Made by a program: the position numbers and the translations under genes. Source: Rhodococcus sp. ARC_M5 (GTDB taxonomy: Bacteria > Actinomycetota > Actinomycetes > Mycobacteriales > Mycobacteriaceae). Taken from it: a stretch of DNA of 64,000 nt. The stretch covers positions 62,001 to 126,000 of the forward strand of contig NZ_JALGQE010000011.1 in NCBI RefSeq assembly GCF_022810405.1, given 5' to 3'. This document shows positions 1 to 8,543 of this stretch, one piece after another. The notes below the pieces were generated by a model, which was not told where the DNA came from, made no database searches, and saw only the letters and a list, made by a program, of their open reading frames with translations. Positions within the stretch are counted from its first letter, which is position 1, and every line of letters begins with the position of its first letter.

Positions 1-1125
1 CATGTGGTGTTTCGGTGGTAGGTCTGTCGCGACCTCGGCTTTCGTCCGGCGAAGGACGACCGGTGCGAGCGCGCTCGACAGCTGTGCGAGTGCGGCCGCC
101 GAGCCTCCCTGCTCGACGGGTGCCGAGAATCGTCGGGTGAATCGAGCCCGGGTTCCGAGCAATCCGGGATTGGTGAGATCGAGCAGAGCCCATAGTTCGT
201 CCATGCGGTTCTCGACGGGCGTGCCGGTCAGGGCGATGCGAGTGGTGGACTTCAGCCGACGCGCCGCTCTCGCTATTTTCGTCCGGGAGTTCTTCATGAC
301 GTGCGCCTCATCGAAGAACACTGTGTTCCAGGCTATTTCACTCAAACGGTCTGTGTCCGTGCGCAGGGTGGGGTACCCGGTGACGGTCACCGCGCCTGCG
401 TGGGAGCACTGCTCGAGTGCTCGGGACGGTCCGCGGTACACGTTGACGATCAGTTCGCCGTCGGAGAAGTTCTCGATCTCTCGTCGCCAGTTGCTGATCA
501 ACGATGTCGGGCACACAATGAGATAGCTGCCCTCGCCTCGCCGTGCTCCGACGATCATGTGTGCAATGGCCTGGAGTGTCTTCCCCAGCCCCATGTCGTC
601 GGCGAGAATTCCGCCGCCTCCGACCTCCTGAACGGTCGGCATCCAGGCCGCACCGTGCACCTGGTAGGGCCTCGGAGTGAAGGCCGACGCATGTTCGAGC
701 AGACGGTTCTGCATGTGCAGACTGGCGCGGAGTGCGTCAACGGCACCATATGCCGTCACCACGCTCGACCCGCCGGGGTTGGGAACCGCGTGCGCCGCAG
801 GCGGAAGTGCATCGACGAGCGCTCGCGGAACCCCACTCACGTCCGGGTTGTGCTCGAGGTGATCAAGGATTTCCAACCATCCGTGTGCCGACAGATCTTC
901 CGCAGAGCCGGCTGCGGTTCGGAGCTCGCGACTATTCGCTCCCACGAGGTGCGCACCCACAGTGCGCACGGCGATGGTTCCGTCCGCGCCGGGAACCGCG
1001 AGCTCGATGGGAGTGGACTCTCCTGCAGGCGTCGCCCCCGGTGTGCTGTGCCAGACGGCGAAACAATGACGGTGCGGTAGATAGGTGACGTGCGGAGCTG
1101 GGTCTGTGTCGGCGGTCGAAAGCAT
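1..1125 (-). CDS. SNF2-family DEAD/DEAH helicase, C-terminus beyond window
   Basis: The first 375 residues are visible and the frame is open to the left edge, so the C-terminal helicase lobe is missing. After about 150 residues of N-terminal sequence come the SNF2 ATPase motifs: the Walker A region DDMGLGKT (176-183), the CPTSLISNW strand (205-213), the DEAH box (272-275), and motif III-like TGTPVENR further on. These mark an ATP-dependent DNA translocase of the RapA/SNF2 type, which moves on duplex DNA to displace proteins. The ATG at 1125 is preceded by GGAGG. The family is clear; the specific role is not. The next gene upstream on the same strand is a DNA glycosylase 155 bp away, so a DNA-repair link is possible but is only inferred from position. 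Confidence 0.88.
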   Translation of the reverse strand, partial: MLSTADTDPAPHVTYLPHRHCFAVWHSTPGATPAGESTPIELAVPGADGTIAVRTVGAHLVGANSRELRTAAGSAEDLSAHGWLEILDHLEHNPDVSGVPRALVDALPPAAHAVPNPGGSSVVTAYGAVDALRASLHMQNRLLEHASAFTPRPYQVHGAAWMPTVQEVGGGGILADDMGLGKTLQAIAHMIVGARRGEGSYLIVCPTSLISNWRREIENFSDGELIVNVYRGPSRALEQCSHAGAVTVTGYPTLRTDTDRLSEIAWNTVFFDEAHVMKNSRTKIARAARRLKSTTRIALTGTPVENRMDELWALLDLTNPGLLGTRARFTRRFSAPVEQGGSAAALAQLSSALAPVVLRRTKAEVATDLPPKHHM

Positions 1126-1280
1126 GCACCCTCCGGCGAAGTTCGCTGCCTCGGCCAGGTCCGAGGCTGCCAACACCGTACGCCGTCCGGTTGCTTCTCG
1201 CCGCATCCGATCGCGTTTGACAATTCCGAAAATTGCTGTCCTGCAGTGCTATCGAGCGCCATCCCGCATGATGGATCGGA

Positions 1281-2099
1281 TCAGGATTGCTCTCGAGAAC
1301 ACCACCACGTCGTCCGGCCACCCACCGTTCCGCGCGTCATCGGCGCACCACATCGAGGGCAGGCCGCATCCGTTTTCCGGAACGGAATGATCTCCCCGGT
1401 GTGTACACCACCCTTCTTGATCGCCGATCTGATCGCGCGGCGCAGAACAACGCGCAGTTCGTCGAGCTCGTCCGTGGTGAGCGTCTTGGCCCGCCTGGAC
1501 GGGGATTGTTCGCTCTGCCAGAGCACCTCGTCGGCCAGTAGATTGCCCACGCCCGCAATCGCCGCTTGGTCGAGCAGACGTGCCTTGAGAGGCGCACCGC
1601 TGGAACCGATTCGGTGACGGAAGTCGTCGCGCGTGATCTCCGCCGCGTCCGGACCGAGAGCGTCGATGTCGGGTTCGAGTCGAACCCGGCCGAGGCGGCG
1701 CTTGTCGAACAGTCGAAGCTGCCCACCGTCGTCGAACGTCATGGAGAACCGTGTCCACTCCGGCTTGTCGGTCGGACGCTCACCGACATGAGGGTCGCCA
1801 CCCCCGTACTGCGACGTCCGCTCCCCGTCGGGAGCGGTGACAATGACGCGTCCACCCATGCCGAGGTGAATGCCGAGGGTCGGACCGCTGGAGCCGTCGG
1901 CCGTGACGGTTTCGCACCACATCGCTTTGCCGCGCCGACGCGCCTCGGTGAGCTTCCCGCCCGTCAGTGCACGGGCGATATCACCCGGCATGTGCGGTCG
2001 GCACTCGAACGTGTCGGTGTCGTCGATGCTGACAATGACGCGACCGAGAGCTTTTTCGACGACCTGTCGGGCGTTTTCGACTTCGGGTAGTTCCGGCAT
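1281..2099 (-). CDS. Fpg/Nei-family DNA glycosylase
   Basis: This 272-residue base-excision repair glycosylase starts with the family hallmark MPELPEVE, in which Pro2 is the Schiff-base nucleophile and Glu3 the general acid. The helix-two-turn-helix appears as GVGNLLADEVLW and the C-terminus has a CPRCG zinc-finger start. The family removes oxidised purines or pyrimidines and cleaves the abasic site. The C-terminal finger is odd: the last knuckle reads WWCSREQS, so three of the four usual zinc-binding cysteines are present and the fourth position is Glu. Length matches the family. It may be a second Fpg/Nei paralogue rather than the main MutM. Substrate preference cannot be read from sequence alone. 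Confidence 0.9.
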   Translation of the reverse strand: MPELPEVENARQVVEKALGRVIVSIDDTDTFECRPHMPGDIARALTGGKLTEARRRGKAMWCETVTADGSSGPTLGIHLGMGGRVIVTAPDGERTSQYGGGDPHVGERPTDKPEWTRFSMTFDDGGQLRLFDKRRLGRVRLEPDIDALGPDAAEITRDDFRHRIGSSGAPLKARLLDQAAIAGVGNLLADEVLWQSEQSPSRRAKTLTTDELDELRVVLRRAIRSAIKKGGVHTGEIIPFRKTDAACPRCGAPMTRGTVGGRTTWWCSREQS

Positions 2100-2149
2100 G
2101 GCTCCGGAGTACCCAATTCGTCGGCACTATGCGCGGGTACCATTATCGG

Positions 2150-2344
2150 TCATTCGACTCGTTCGTCGTCTCTCTCAGGCACCGCCAGAGGCCCAAGTTC
2201 CGCGTCGAGCACCTTCTGCACGACGCGCATCGCCGCCAGTGCGGCAGGCGCACCGCAGTACCCCGCCGTGTGGATGACGGTTTCGGCGGTGTCGACAGAT
2301 CGTGGCAGGGGTTTCGAGCGGAACGCAGGCGGAGGCGAACTCGG
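2150..2344 (-). other. coding-like open frame after the TAG of the small membrane protein, no start codon
   Basis: Directly after the TAG at 2345-2347 the same frame stays open for 64 codons to TGA at 2150-2152. The codon choice looks like the neighbouring genes, with G/C at most third positions. The predicted tail contains DTAETVIHTAGYCGAPAALA and ends in PERDDERVE. No ATG, GTG or TTG lies in the first half, and the only in-frame ATG is late. It could be the remnant of a longer gene cut by a nonsense mutation, a readthrough extension of the upstream gene, or chance. No family is recognised. Confidence 0.3.
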
Positions 2345-2572
2345 CTACGGATCGATCTGTTCGGTGTCCGAGCGCGGAGCATCGTGATCAGGTGGAGTGA
2401 TCCCACGCTCGCGTGGTGAGCCCATGAAGGCCGATCCTCCGACAGCACTGTCGATTCCGTGAAAGCGACCGCGCCGCATCCGCGAGCGAAGTATGCGAGC
2501 AATGACGACGAAGAGTCCCAGAACGACGGCGAAGCCGGCGACTACGGCAATCAGCGCCAACGATGTGTGCAT
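2345..2572 (-). CDS. small single-pass membrane protein
   Basis: This 75-residue protein has one strongly hydrophobic N-terminal segment (about residues 4-27), then a basic stop-transfer stretch ILRSRMRRGR and a polar, acidic cytoplasmic tail. The start is well supported by GGAGG five bases before the ATG. No family is recognised. The frame continues open after its TAG stop (see the neighbouring entry), so the present C-terminus may not be the ancestral one. The gene ends about 245 bp before the Fpg/Nei glycosylase on the same strand. Confidence 0.65.
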   Translation of the reverse strand: MHTSLALIAVVAGFAVVLGLFVVIARILRSRMRRGRFHGIDSAVGGSAFMGSPRERGITPPDHDAPRSDTEQIDP

Positions 2573-2679
2573 GACGGCCTCCGATCCTGATCTTCGGTAA
2601 CCCTACGGGTCGCTGACAATTATCAGGCATGGGACCGGCTCGGGTGATGGAACCAGGACAGAGGTATCTGTCGATCTGC

Positions 2680-2847
2680 TCAGCGCAGAGAAACCGGCCC
2701 ACCGTCACGGTCGTCGCGTGAAGGCTGTGTGTCGTCGGAGACTTGTTCTGTGCGAGTTGCTTCGAGGAACAATTGAAGAAAGGAAGAATGCGCGCCTCTT
2801 TCCTGGGCGGGCCGTCTCTCTCGGGGGTCTTCCGATGCCTTCGACAT
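2680..2847 (-). CDS. possible small hydrophilic protein
   Basis: A 55-codon frame starts MSKASEDPRERR and ends GGPVSLR. It is charged, without membrane segments or recognisable domains. A GGGAGGA lies upstream of the ATG but at a long spacing (about 13 bases). A 10-bp perfect inverted repeat sits 33-71 bases upstream, which would suit a regulated promoter. Evidence for translation is weak and this may not be a gene. Confidence 0.3.
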   Translation of the reverse strand: MSKASEDPRERRPAQERGAHSSFLQLFLEATRTEQVSDDTQPSRDDRDGGPVSLR

Positions 2848-2879
2848 AGCGATTCGCGTTCCTCCCGTGTCGGCGAACA

Positions 2880-2918
2880 ACAGTCTCAGATTCTGAATAG
2901 TTAAGCAACTGAGACTGT
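2880..2918. promoter_or_regulatory. inverted repeat, possible operator
   Basis: ACAGTCTCAG and CTGAGACTGT form a perfect 10-bp inverted repeat around a 19-base AT-rich centre. It lies in the otherwise gene-poor stretch between the acyl-CoA ligase (ends at 3049) and the small open frame starting at 2847. The long AT-rich centre and lack of a T-run favour a dimeric-regulator operator over a terminator. No regulator is assigned. Confidence 0.35.
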
Positions 2919-3048
2919 GAGTACAACGCGCGGCACAAAGTGGGCGACCCACGAGATGTGGCGTCGCCGAGGCATCTCGGGTTCGAGCAACGGCATCGAT
3001 GGCGACGTGGGTCCGATCGCTGTTCGCAGTCGATTCGCGGCCCGTTGG

Positions 3049-5112
3049 CTACATTCCCGCGGCGGTGGGCGGTTCGATCAGCATCCTCTTGATCACCTTG
3101 CCGGTCGCGGTTCGGGGCAGTTCGTCCAGGAAGGTGATGTCGCGGGGAACGCAGAAGCGGCTCAACCGATTTCGAATGTAGGCACGCACCATGTCCGCAT
3201 CGAGGCCGGCCGATCCGCGACCGACGACGAATGCGGCCAATCGCTGCCCGTATTCAGGGTCGGACACACCGACGACCGCGACCTCGCCGACCTGAGGAAG
3301 ATTGGCGATGGCATCCTCGACGGGGCCGGGAAAGACGTTCTCGCCTCCGGAGATGATCATTTCGTCGTCCCTGCCGCAGACGAACAGCCGTCCGTTGCAA
3401 TCGATGTAGCCGAGGTCGCCGGTATCCATCAGGGCAGCTCCGCGGGCGGACGCCGTGGGGGGCGGTTCGGCGTTGGTATAGCCGTCGAACAGCATGTCGT
3501 TGCCGACGAATATTCGGCCGAGGATTCCCACCGGAACGGCAGTGCCGTTCGCGTCGAGTACCGCGACCGTCGTACCAAGAGGAGGGCGTCCGGCGGTGGC
3601 GGGGGCTGCGCGCAGGTCGTCGGGGGTAGCGATCGTGGCCCACGAGACCTCGGTGGAACCGTAGAAGTTGTACAGCACGTCACCGAAGACCTCCATGAAG
3701 CGGCTGACGGTCGATCCGGTCAACGCGGACCCGCTGCACGCGACGACCCGCAGGCTCGAGGTGTCGTAGCGTGATCGAACCTCGTCGGGCAGGTCGAGAA
3801 GTCGCTGCAGCATGATCGGAACCGCGATCAACGAAGTGCAGCGGTGTGTTTCGATGGCGCGTAGGCATTCTTCGGGGTCGAATCGATCCTGGAGAACCAC
3901 CGTCGCGCGGAGTGGTGTGCTGATCTGCAGCGCCGCCAATCCCCAGCTGTGGAACATCGGTGCCGCGATCAACATCCGCTCGTTCATCCGAAGTGGCATT
4001 CGAGACAGCATTGCCGCGACGGTTCCGAAGCCCTTCGGAGTGGGACGAACCGCCCCCTTCGGTGCCCCGCTGGTCCCCGAGGTCAACACGACCACCGAGC
4101 CGGGCCGATCCGGCCTGGTGAACGTGGCGGACGGCGCTGCGACGTAATGTTCGAGGGTGCGCCGACGCGGAACGGCGGTGTGAGACGACAGGCTGACGCG
4201 GGTGACGTCGTCCGGTAGGTAGCGCACCATCGGGTCGAACTCGTCGTCGACGAACAGTGCTCGGAGTTGGTGGCGGGCGGCGATGGTTTCGATCTGGCGC
4301 GCCGCGAGACCGGTATTGAGAAGGACCACCTCCACTCCGAGCATTCCGCATGCGACGGTGCACTCGATCATCGCGGAGTGATTGCGGGCCAGGATCCCCA
4401 CGGTGCTTCCCGGACTGATTCCGGATGCGTCGAAACCTGCTGCGATGCGATGCGCTCGGTGGTGGATCTCGGCAAATGTGCGGGTTCCCCGGTCGTCGAT
4501 CACGGCGATCTCGTTCGGTGACTTCGCAGCCGCGGCAGCGAAACCACCTCCCAGGGTGAAGCCCCACTTCGCCAGCGAGTTCAGCTGCCGATACGCGCGG
4601 TCGGGACGTGCGGCCCGGATGACGCCGGTCCCCACCATCGTCTTCATGATTGCCAGCGGTAGCGACCGGGAGTCTCCGGTGTTCGACACGAATGACGTCG
4701 GGGTACCGGACAGAGAATTGTCCAGTCTGGCCAGACCGCCCATCACCCACTCGATCACAGCGCGATTGTGTTCGGGTTGGGGTGAGTAGGACCCGGCCAG
4801 GCCCGCTCTGAACACCGTGACGTCGATCTTCGTCTCGCCGGCCGAGCGGGCAGTGAGGGTGAACCTGATGAATCCACCGGACTCGACATGCTCGATGGTG
4901 ATGATCGGCCGGTTTCGTCTGTTCACCACCAGGTCGAGGGCGTGCTCGACACCGCCGACTCCGCATCGGTAGCCGTCCGTGGCCTCACGGAGAATGCAGT
5001 AGTCGAGCCCGGGGAAGTAGCGCGGGTACAACTCGACCGCGCTCAAGACCCCGCATACCTGCTCGATGTCGTGTGCGAAGACCGTGCTGCAGTCGATGAC
5101 GTCCGAGACCAT
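3049..5112 (-). CDS. SRPBCC-like domain fused to acyl-CoA synthetase (AMP-binding)
   Basis: The protein has 687 residues. Residues 1 to about 150 resemble a START/SRPBCC (polyketide cyclase-like) ligand-binding fold: the opening DVIDCSTVFAHDIEQVCGVL and the later strand FIRFTLTARSAGETKIDVTV are typical. Residues about 190-687 are an ANL-superfamily adenylating enzyme with the P-loop TSGTSGAPKG (344-353), a YGSTE motif, a DTGDLGY motif, and a C-terminal RTATGKVIK whose Lys (near 675) is the usual catalytic residue. It should activate a carboxylic acid to the acyl-AMP and CoA thioester. The N-terminal fusion is uncommon and might hold the hydrophobic substrate. The ATG at 5112 follows a G-rich stretch. 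It stands alone, with no operon partner in the window. Confidence 0.85.
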   Translation of the reverse strand: MVSDVIDCSTVFAHDIEQVCGVLSAVELYPRYFPGLDYCILREATDGYRCGVGGVEHALDLVVNRRNRPIITIEHVESGGFIRFTLTARSAGETKIDVTVFRAGLAGSYSPQPEHNRAVIEWVMGGLARLDNSLSGTPTSFVSNTGDSRSLPLAIMKTMVGTGVIRAARPDRAYRQLNSLAKWGFTLGGGFAAAAAKSPNEIAVIDDRGTRTFAEIHHRAHRIAAGFDASGISPGSTVGILARNHSAMIECTVACGMLGVEVVLLNTGLAARQIETIAARHQLRALFVDDEFDPMVRYLPDDVTRVSLSSHTAVPRRRTLEHYVAAPSATFTRPDRPGSVVVLTSGTSGAPKGAVRPTPKGFGTVAAMLSRMPLRMNERMLIAAPMFHSWGLAALQISTPLRATVVLQDRFDPEECLRAIETHRCTSLIAVPIMLQRLLDLPDEVRSRYDTSSLRVVACSGSALTGSTVSRFMEVFGDVLYNFYGSTEVSWATIATPDDLRAAPATAGRPPLGTTVAVLDANGTAVPVGILGRIFVGNDMLFDGYTNAEPPPTASARGAALMDTGDLGYIDCNGRLFVCGRDDEMIISGGENVFPGPVEDAIANLPQVGEVAVVGVSDPEYGQRLAAFVVGRGSAGLDADMVRAYIRNRLSRFCVPRDITFLDELPRTATGKVIKRMLIEPPTAAGM

Positions 5113-5287
5113 GCCCCAACCCCCGTGCCTTGCCGAGCCGACGGCAACGCCGACTCAGCACCGACCAGGGGATGGCGGCGCGCACCTGAAACGGGACATC
5201 CGCCTGGATGAAGTCGCCATCGTAAACCCAAATCACGGTTGTCGGGGCAAAATCAGCCGAACTCTTCCGGTCGGATGCGTGAAAGTT

Positions 5288-6892
5288 TCAGAGTTGAATG
5301 CCCAGCGACCACGCGAACACCGTGTAGGCGGCGAGAGTGATCAATGCGATGGCGATCAGATTGAGCCAGAAACCGCCCCGCATCATCTGACCGATCGTGA
5401 TGTAGCCACTGGCGTAGGACACCGCATTCGGCGGAGTCGCCACAGGCAACATGAACGCACAGGTTGCTGCCAGTGCGACGGGGACGGTCAGGACCAGAAT
5501 ATCGATGTTCATGCCCATCGCGACGCCACCTGCGACCGGTAGGAAAGTCGCGGCCGTCGCGGTATTGCTGGTGATCTCGGTCAGGAAGATGATTGCGGCC
5601 GTGGCGATGACCACCAACATGACCAGCGGAATCGTGTCCAGACCGCCCGCAACGCTACCGATCCACTCCGTAAGGCCGCTGGACTCGAACTGGGCAGAAA
5701 GCGCGAGCCCGCCGCCGAACAGGAGCAACACGCCCCAGGGCAGCTTCACGGCGGTCTCCCAATCGATGAGGCGCACGCCCTTGTTGCTTCCGCTTGGGAG
5801 CAGGAACAGAAGCAGCGCCGCAGTCATGGCTATTCCGGTATCGGAAATCGGGGCATCTTCGAAGATCAGCGGAACACCCACCCAGGACGCGGCCGCAAGA
5901 CAGAAGATGACCGCGACCCGGATTTCACCCTGGGACATTCTGCCGAGGCCGTCGAGTTCGCCTCTGATCAGCTGTTTGCCACCGGGTATGTCGTCGATCT
6001 CCGGCTTGAACATCACGTGGGTCAACAGGAACCAGGCGATCACGAGAAGGATCACGGCGAGCGGAACTCCGGCGATCATCCATTGCAGGAACCCGATGGT
6101 GATTCCCTGACCCTCGAGGTAGCCGACCAGCAAGGTGTTGGGCGGGGTGCCGATGATGGTTCCGAGGGAGCCGATCGACGCCGCGTAGGCAATACCGAGC
6201 ATCAGTGCGGTGCCGAAATTGCTTTTGATGACGGCCTGAGTGATGGTCTCGGCGTCCGGGGTCGTTTCATCGTCGGAGCCGGGAACAGCTCCGGCCTTCT
6301 TGCCGATGTCGAGTACCAGTACGAGGACCGAGACACCGATCGGAATCATCATCACAGCGGTGGCCGTATTCGAAACCCACATCGACAGAAAGCCTGTTGC
6401 GATCATGAACCCGGCGATCACCATCGTGGGCTTCGTGCCCATGGCGTTGACCGTCAGCAGCGCGATGCGGCGATGCAGATTCCACCGTTGCATGGCCAGC
6501 GCCAACAGGAACCCGCCCATGAACAGAAAGATGATGTTGTTGCCGTACGAGGCACCGACATCGTTGACGGCGACGCCGGAATCGAACACCGGAAAGACCA
6601 CGAGGGGTATCAGGGCGGTTGCAGGGATCGGAACGGCCTCGGTCATCCACCAGATGCCCATCAATACCGCAGTGCCCGCGGTCAACCGCGCCGGGTGAGC
6701 CACGTCCTCGGGAAGCACCAGATAGACGAGAACCGCCAGCGCGATACCGGCACCGAGCCCGACCCACTGGCGGGTGCGGCGACCGGGTTGCACCTCGGCT
6801 TCTCGTTCGCCGGCCGATCTCCGATCGACTTCGTCGAACTCGTGGCCTTCGGATGTGGGCCCGGCCTTCGCGTCGTCGCCGATCTGCGTCAT
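5288..6892 (-). CDS. DASS/SLC13-family anion:sodium symporter
   Basis: This integral membrane carrier has about a dozen hydrophobic segments after a polar N-terminal tail of about 40 residues. Two copies of the family's Ser-Asn-Thr motif are visible, WVSNTATAVMMIP and EITSNTATAATFLP, which form the sodium and substrate sites in the two inverted repeats. The family takes up di- or tricarboxylates (succinate, malate, citrate) or sulfate with sodium. The open frame extends further upstream, but the ATG at 6892 has GAGGAGG at ideal spacing. The AgcS symporter gene ends 75 bp upstream on the same strand and could be co-transcribed. Exact substrate unknown. Confidence 0.88.
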   Translation of the reverse strand: MTQIGDDAKAGPTSEGHEFDEVDRRSAGEREAEVQPGRRTRQWVGLGAGIALAVLVYLVLPEDVAHPARLTAGTAVLMGIWWMTEAVPIPATALIPLVVFPVFDSGVAVNDVGASYGNNIIFLFMGGFLLALAMQRWNLHRRIALLTVNAMGTKPTMVIAGFMIATGFLSMWVSNTATAVMMIPIGVSVLVLVLDIGKKAGAVPGSDDETTPDAETITQAVIKSNFGTALMLGIAYAASIGSLGTIIGTPPNTLLVGYLEGQGITIGFLQWMIAGVPLAVILLVIAWFLLTHVMFKPEIDDIPGGKQLIRGELDGLGRMSQGEIRVAVIFCLAAASWVGVPLIFEDAPISDTGIAMTAALLLFLLPSGSNKGVRLIDWETAVKLPWGVLLLFGGGLALSAQFESSGLTEWIGSVAGGLDTIPLVMLVVIATAAIIFLTEITSNTATAATFLPVAGGVAMGMNIDILVLTVPVALAATCAFMLPVATPPNAVSYASGYITIGQMMRGGFWLNLIAIALITLAAYTVFAWSLGIQL

Positions 6893-6966
6893 GGGACCTC
6901 CTCGGTGTGGACGTCTCATCACCCTAACCAATGAATTGTCCAGAAAGTCCGAATCGGCGCGCGGCG

Positions 6967-8433
6967 CTACCGGGCGATGTCGGGCTTGTTCACCGCCGCA
7001 TCGTTGTCCAGGACCGGATCCCACACGTCGCCGGGAAGATCGCCCGGCAGGTGACTGTTGCCGCGTCCGACGAACTTGTCGTCCCGACCTTCACGCCGCA
7101 TGGCTTCGAAGTCCGCCAAGGCACCGAAGGCCCATTTGCCCAGCAGCGCAATGGCTACCAGATTCACGGTGGCCATCGCGGCCATGGCGACGTCCGCCAG
7201 CGCCCACACCGTCGTCAGCGCGGACAGTGAGCCGAAGCCGATGGCCGCAAGCACAATGGTGCGCAACAGATTGAGGAGCTTGCCCTCGACGCCGAGAAAG
7301 TTGAGGTTCACTTCCGCGTACGAGTAGTTCCCCAGGATCGACGAGAATGCGAATGTGAAGATCAGCAGCGTCATCGGAATCGTCGTCCACGTTCCCAGTT
7401 GAGCGGAGATCGAATCCTGGGTCAGGACCGCGCCGGCCACGCCACTCGGGTTGCCGATGTCGTAGACGCCCGAGACCAGAATGATGAATGCCGTTGCGCT
7501 ACAGATGACGATGGTGTCGAAGAAAACTCCGAGCGACTGGATCAATCCCTGCTTCACCGGATGCGACACCGTCGCGGTCGCTGCGGCGTTGGGTGCACTT
7601 CCCATACCTGCCTCGTTGGAGAACAGTCCGCGCTTGACTCCGTTGAGCATGGCCGCCAAGATTCCGCCGGTAGTGCCACCGATCGCTTCGTTCAGGCCGA
7701 ATGCGCTGGAGACGATCTGACCGAACACCGTCGGAATCTCACCGAGGTTCATCGCAACGATCACGAGCGCGAGAAGTACGTAGACCACGGCCATGACAGG
7801 CAGCACGTACTCGGCCACCCGCGCGATTCGCCGGACACCACCGAAGAGGATCGGAGCGGACAGCACCACCAGGAACACTGCGATCCACCCCGCGTCGATG
7901 TTCATCGTGGACGAGAACGACTCGGTGATGGTGTTCGCCTGCACCATGTTGAATGCGAAGCCGAACGCGAAGATGAGCAGGCACGCGAAGACGATTCCCC
8001 AGCGACGCGAACCCAGGCCCAGTTGGATGTAGTAGGCGGGGCCTCCTCGGAAGCTGCCATCGGGATTACGCACCTTGTACATCTGCGCCAGAGTCGCCTC
8101 GATGAACGCCGTCGCCATACCGACCACCGCGACGAGCCACATCCAGAAGATTGCGCCGGGTCCACCGAGGGTGATCGCGATGGCAACACCGGCAATGTTT
8201 CCCGTACCCACCCGGGAAGCGAGACCGACGCAGAATGCCTGGAAAGCGGAGATGCCGCCTTCCGCGTCCGAACGAGATCCGCCGATTGCCTTGAACATCG
8301 ACGGCAGCAGTCGAACCTGAACGAACTTGGTGCGGACGGTGAAATACAGTCCGACACCGATCAACAAGTAGATGAGAAATACGCTGTACAGACGATCTGC
8401 CAAGAAGTCGATTACTGAACTGACGGTATCCAC
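6967..8433 (-). CDS. AgcS-family alanine/glycine:cation symporter
   Basis: The 488-residue, multi-pass protein carries the AgcS signature regions: GLASRVGTGNIAGVAIAITL near residue 70, GGPGAIFWMW, GGPAYYIQLGLG, and the conserved FSNEAGMGSAPNAAA segment. The family imports alanine or glycine with sodium. The start is GTG, with GGATGG a few bases upstream. A second AgcS gene lies at 12730 with only moderate similarity by eye, so the two may differ in substrate. It lies upstream of a DASS carrier on the same strand. Confidence 0.9.
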   Translation of the reverse strand: MDTVSSVIDFLADRLYSVFLIYLLIGVGLYFTVRTKFVQVRLLPSMFKAIGGSRSDAEGGISAFQAFCVGLASRVGTGNIAGVAIAITLGGPGAIFWMWLVAVVGMATAFIEATLAQMYKVRNPDGSFRGGPAYYIQLGLGSRRWGIVFACLLIFAFGFAFNMVQANTITESFSSTMNIDAGWIAVFLVVLSAPILFGGVRRIARVAEYVLPVMAVVYVLLALVIVAMNLGEIPTVFGQIVSSAFGLNEAIGGTTGGILAAMLNGVKRGLFSNEAGMGSAPNAAATATVSHPVKQGLIQSLGVFFDTIVICSATAFIILVSGVYDIGNPSGVAGAVLTQDSISAQLGTWTTIPMTLLIFTFAFSSILGNYSYAEVNLNFLGVEGKLLNLLRTIVLAAIGFGSLSALTTVWALADVAMAAMATVNLVAIALLGKWAFGALADFEAMRREGRDDKFVGRGNSHLPGDLPGDVWDPVLDNDAAVNKPDIAR

Positions 8434-8543
8434 GGTGCCATCCTGTAGTGCTCGGTGTGTGGGTGCGTCGACAGCACATTACTCGCAGATGGACGTAAGT
8501 TTTCACCGAACAGAGCCGCACGGTGTCGAGTTCGACGGTCGAC

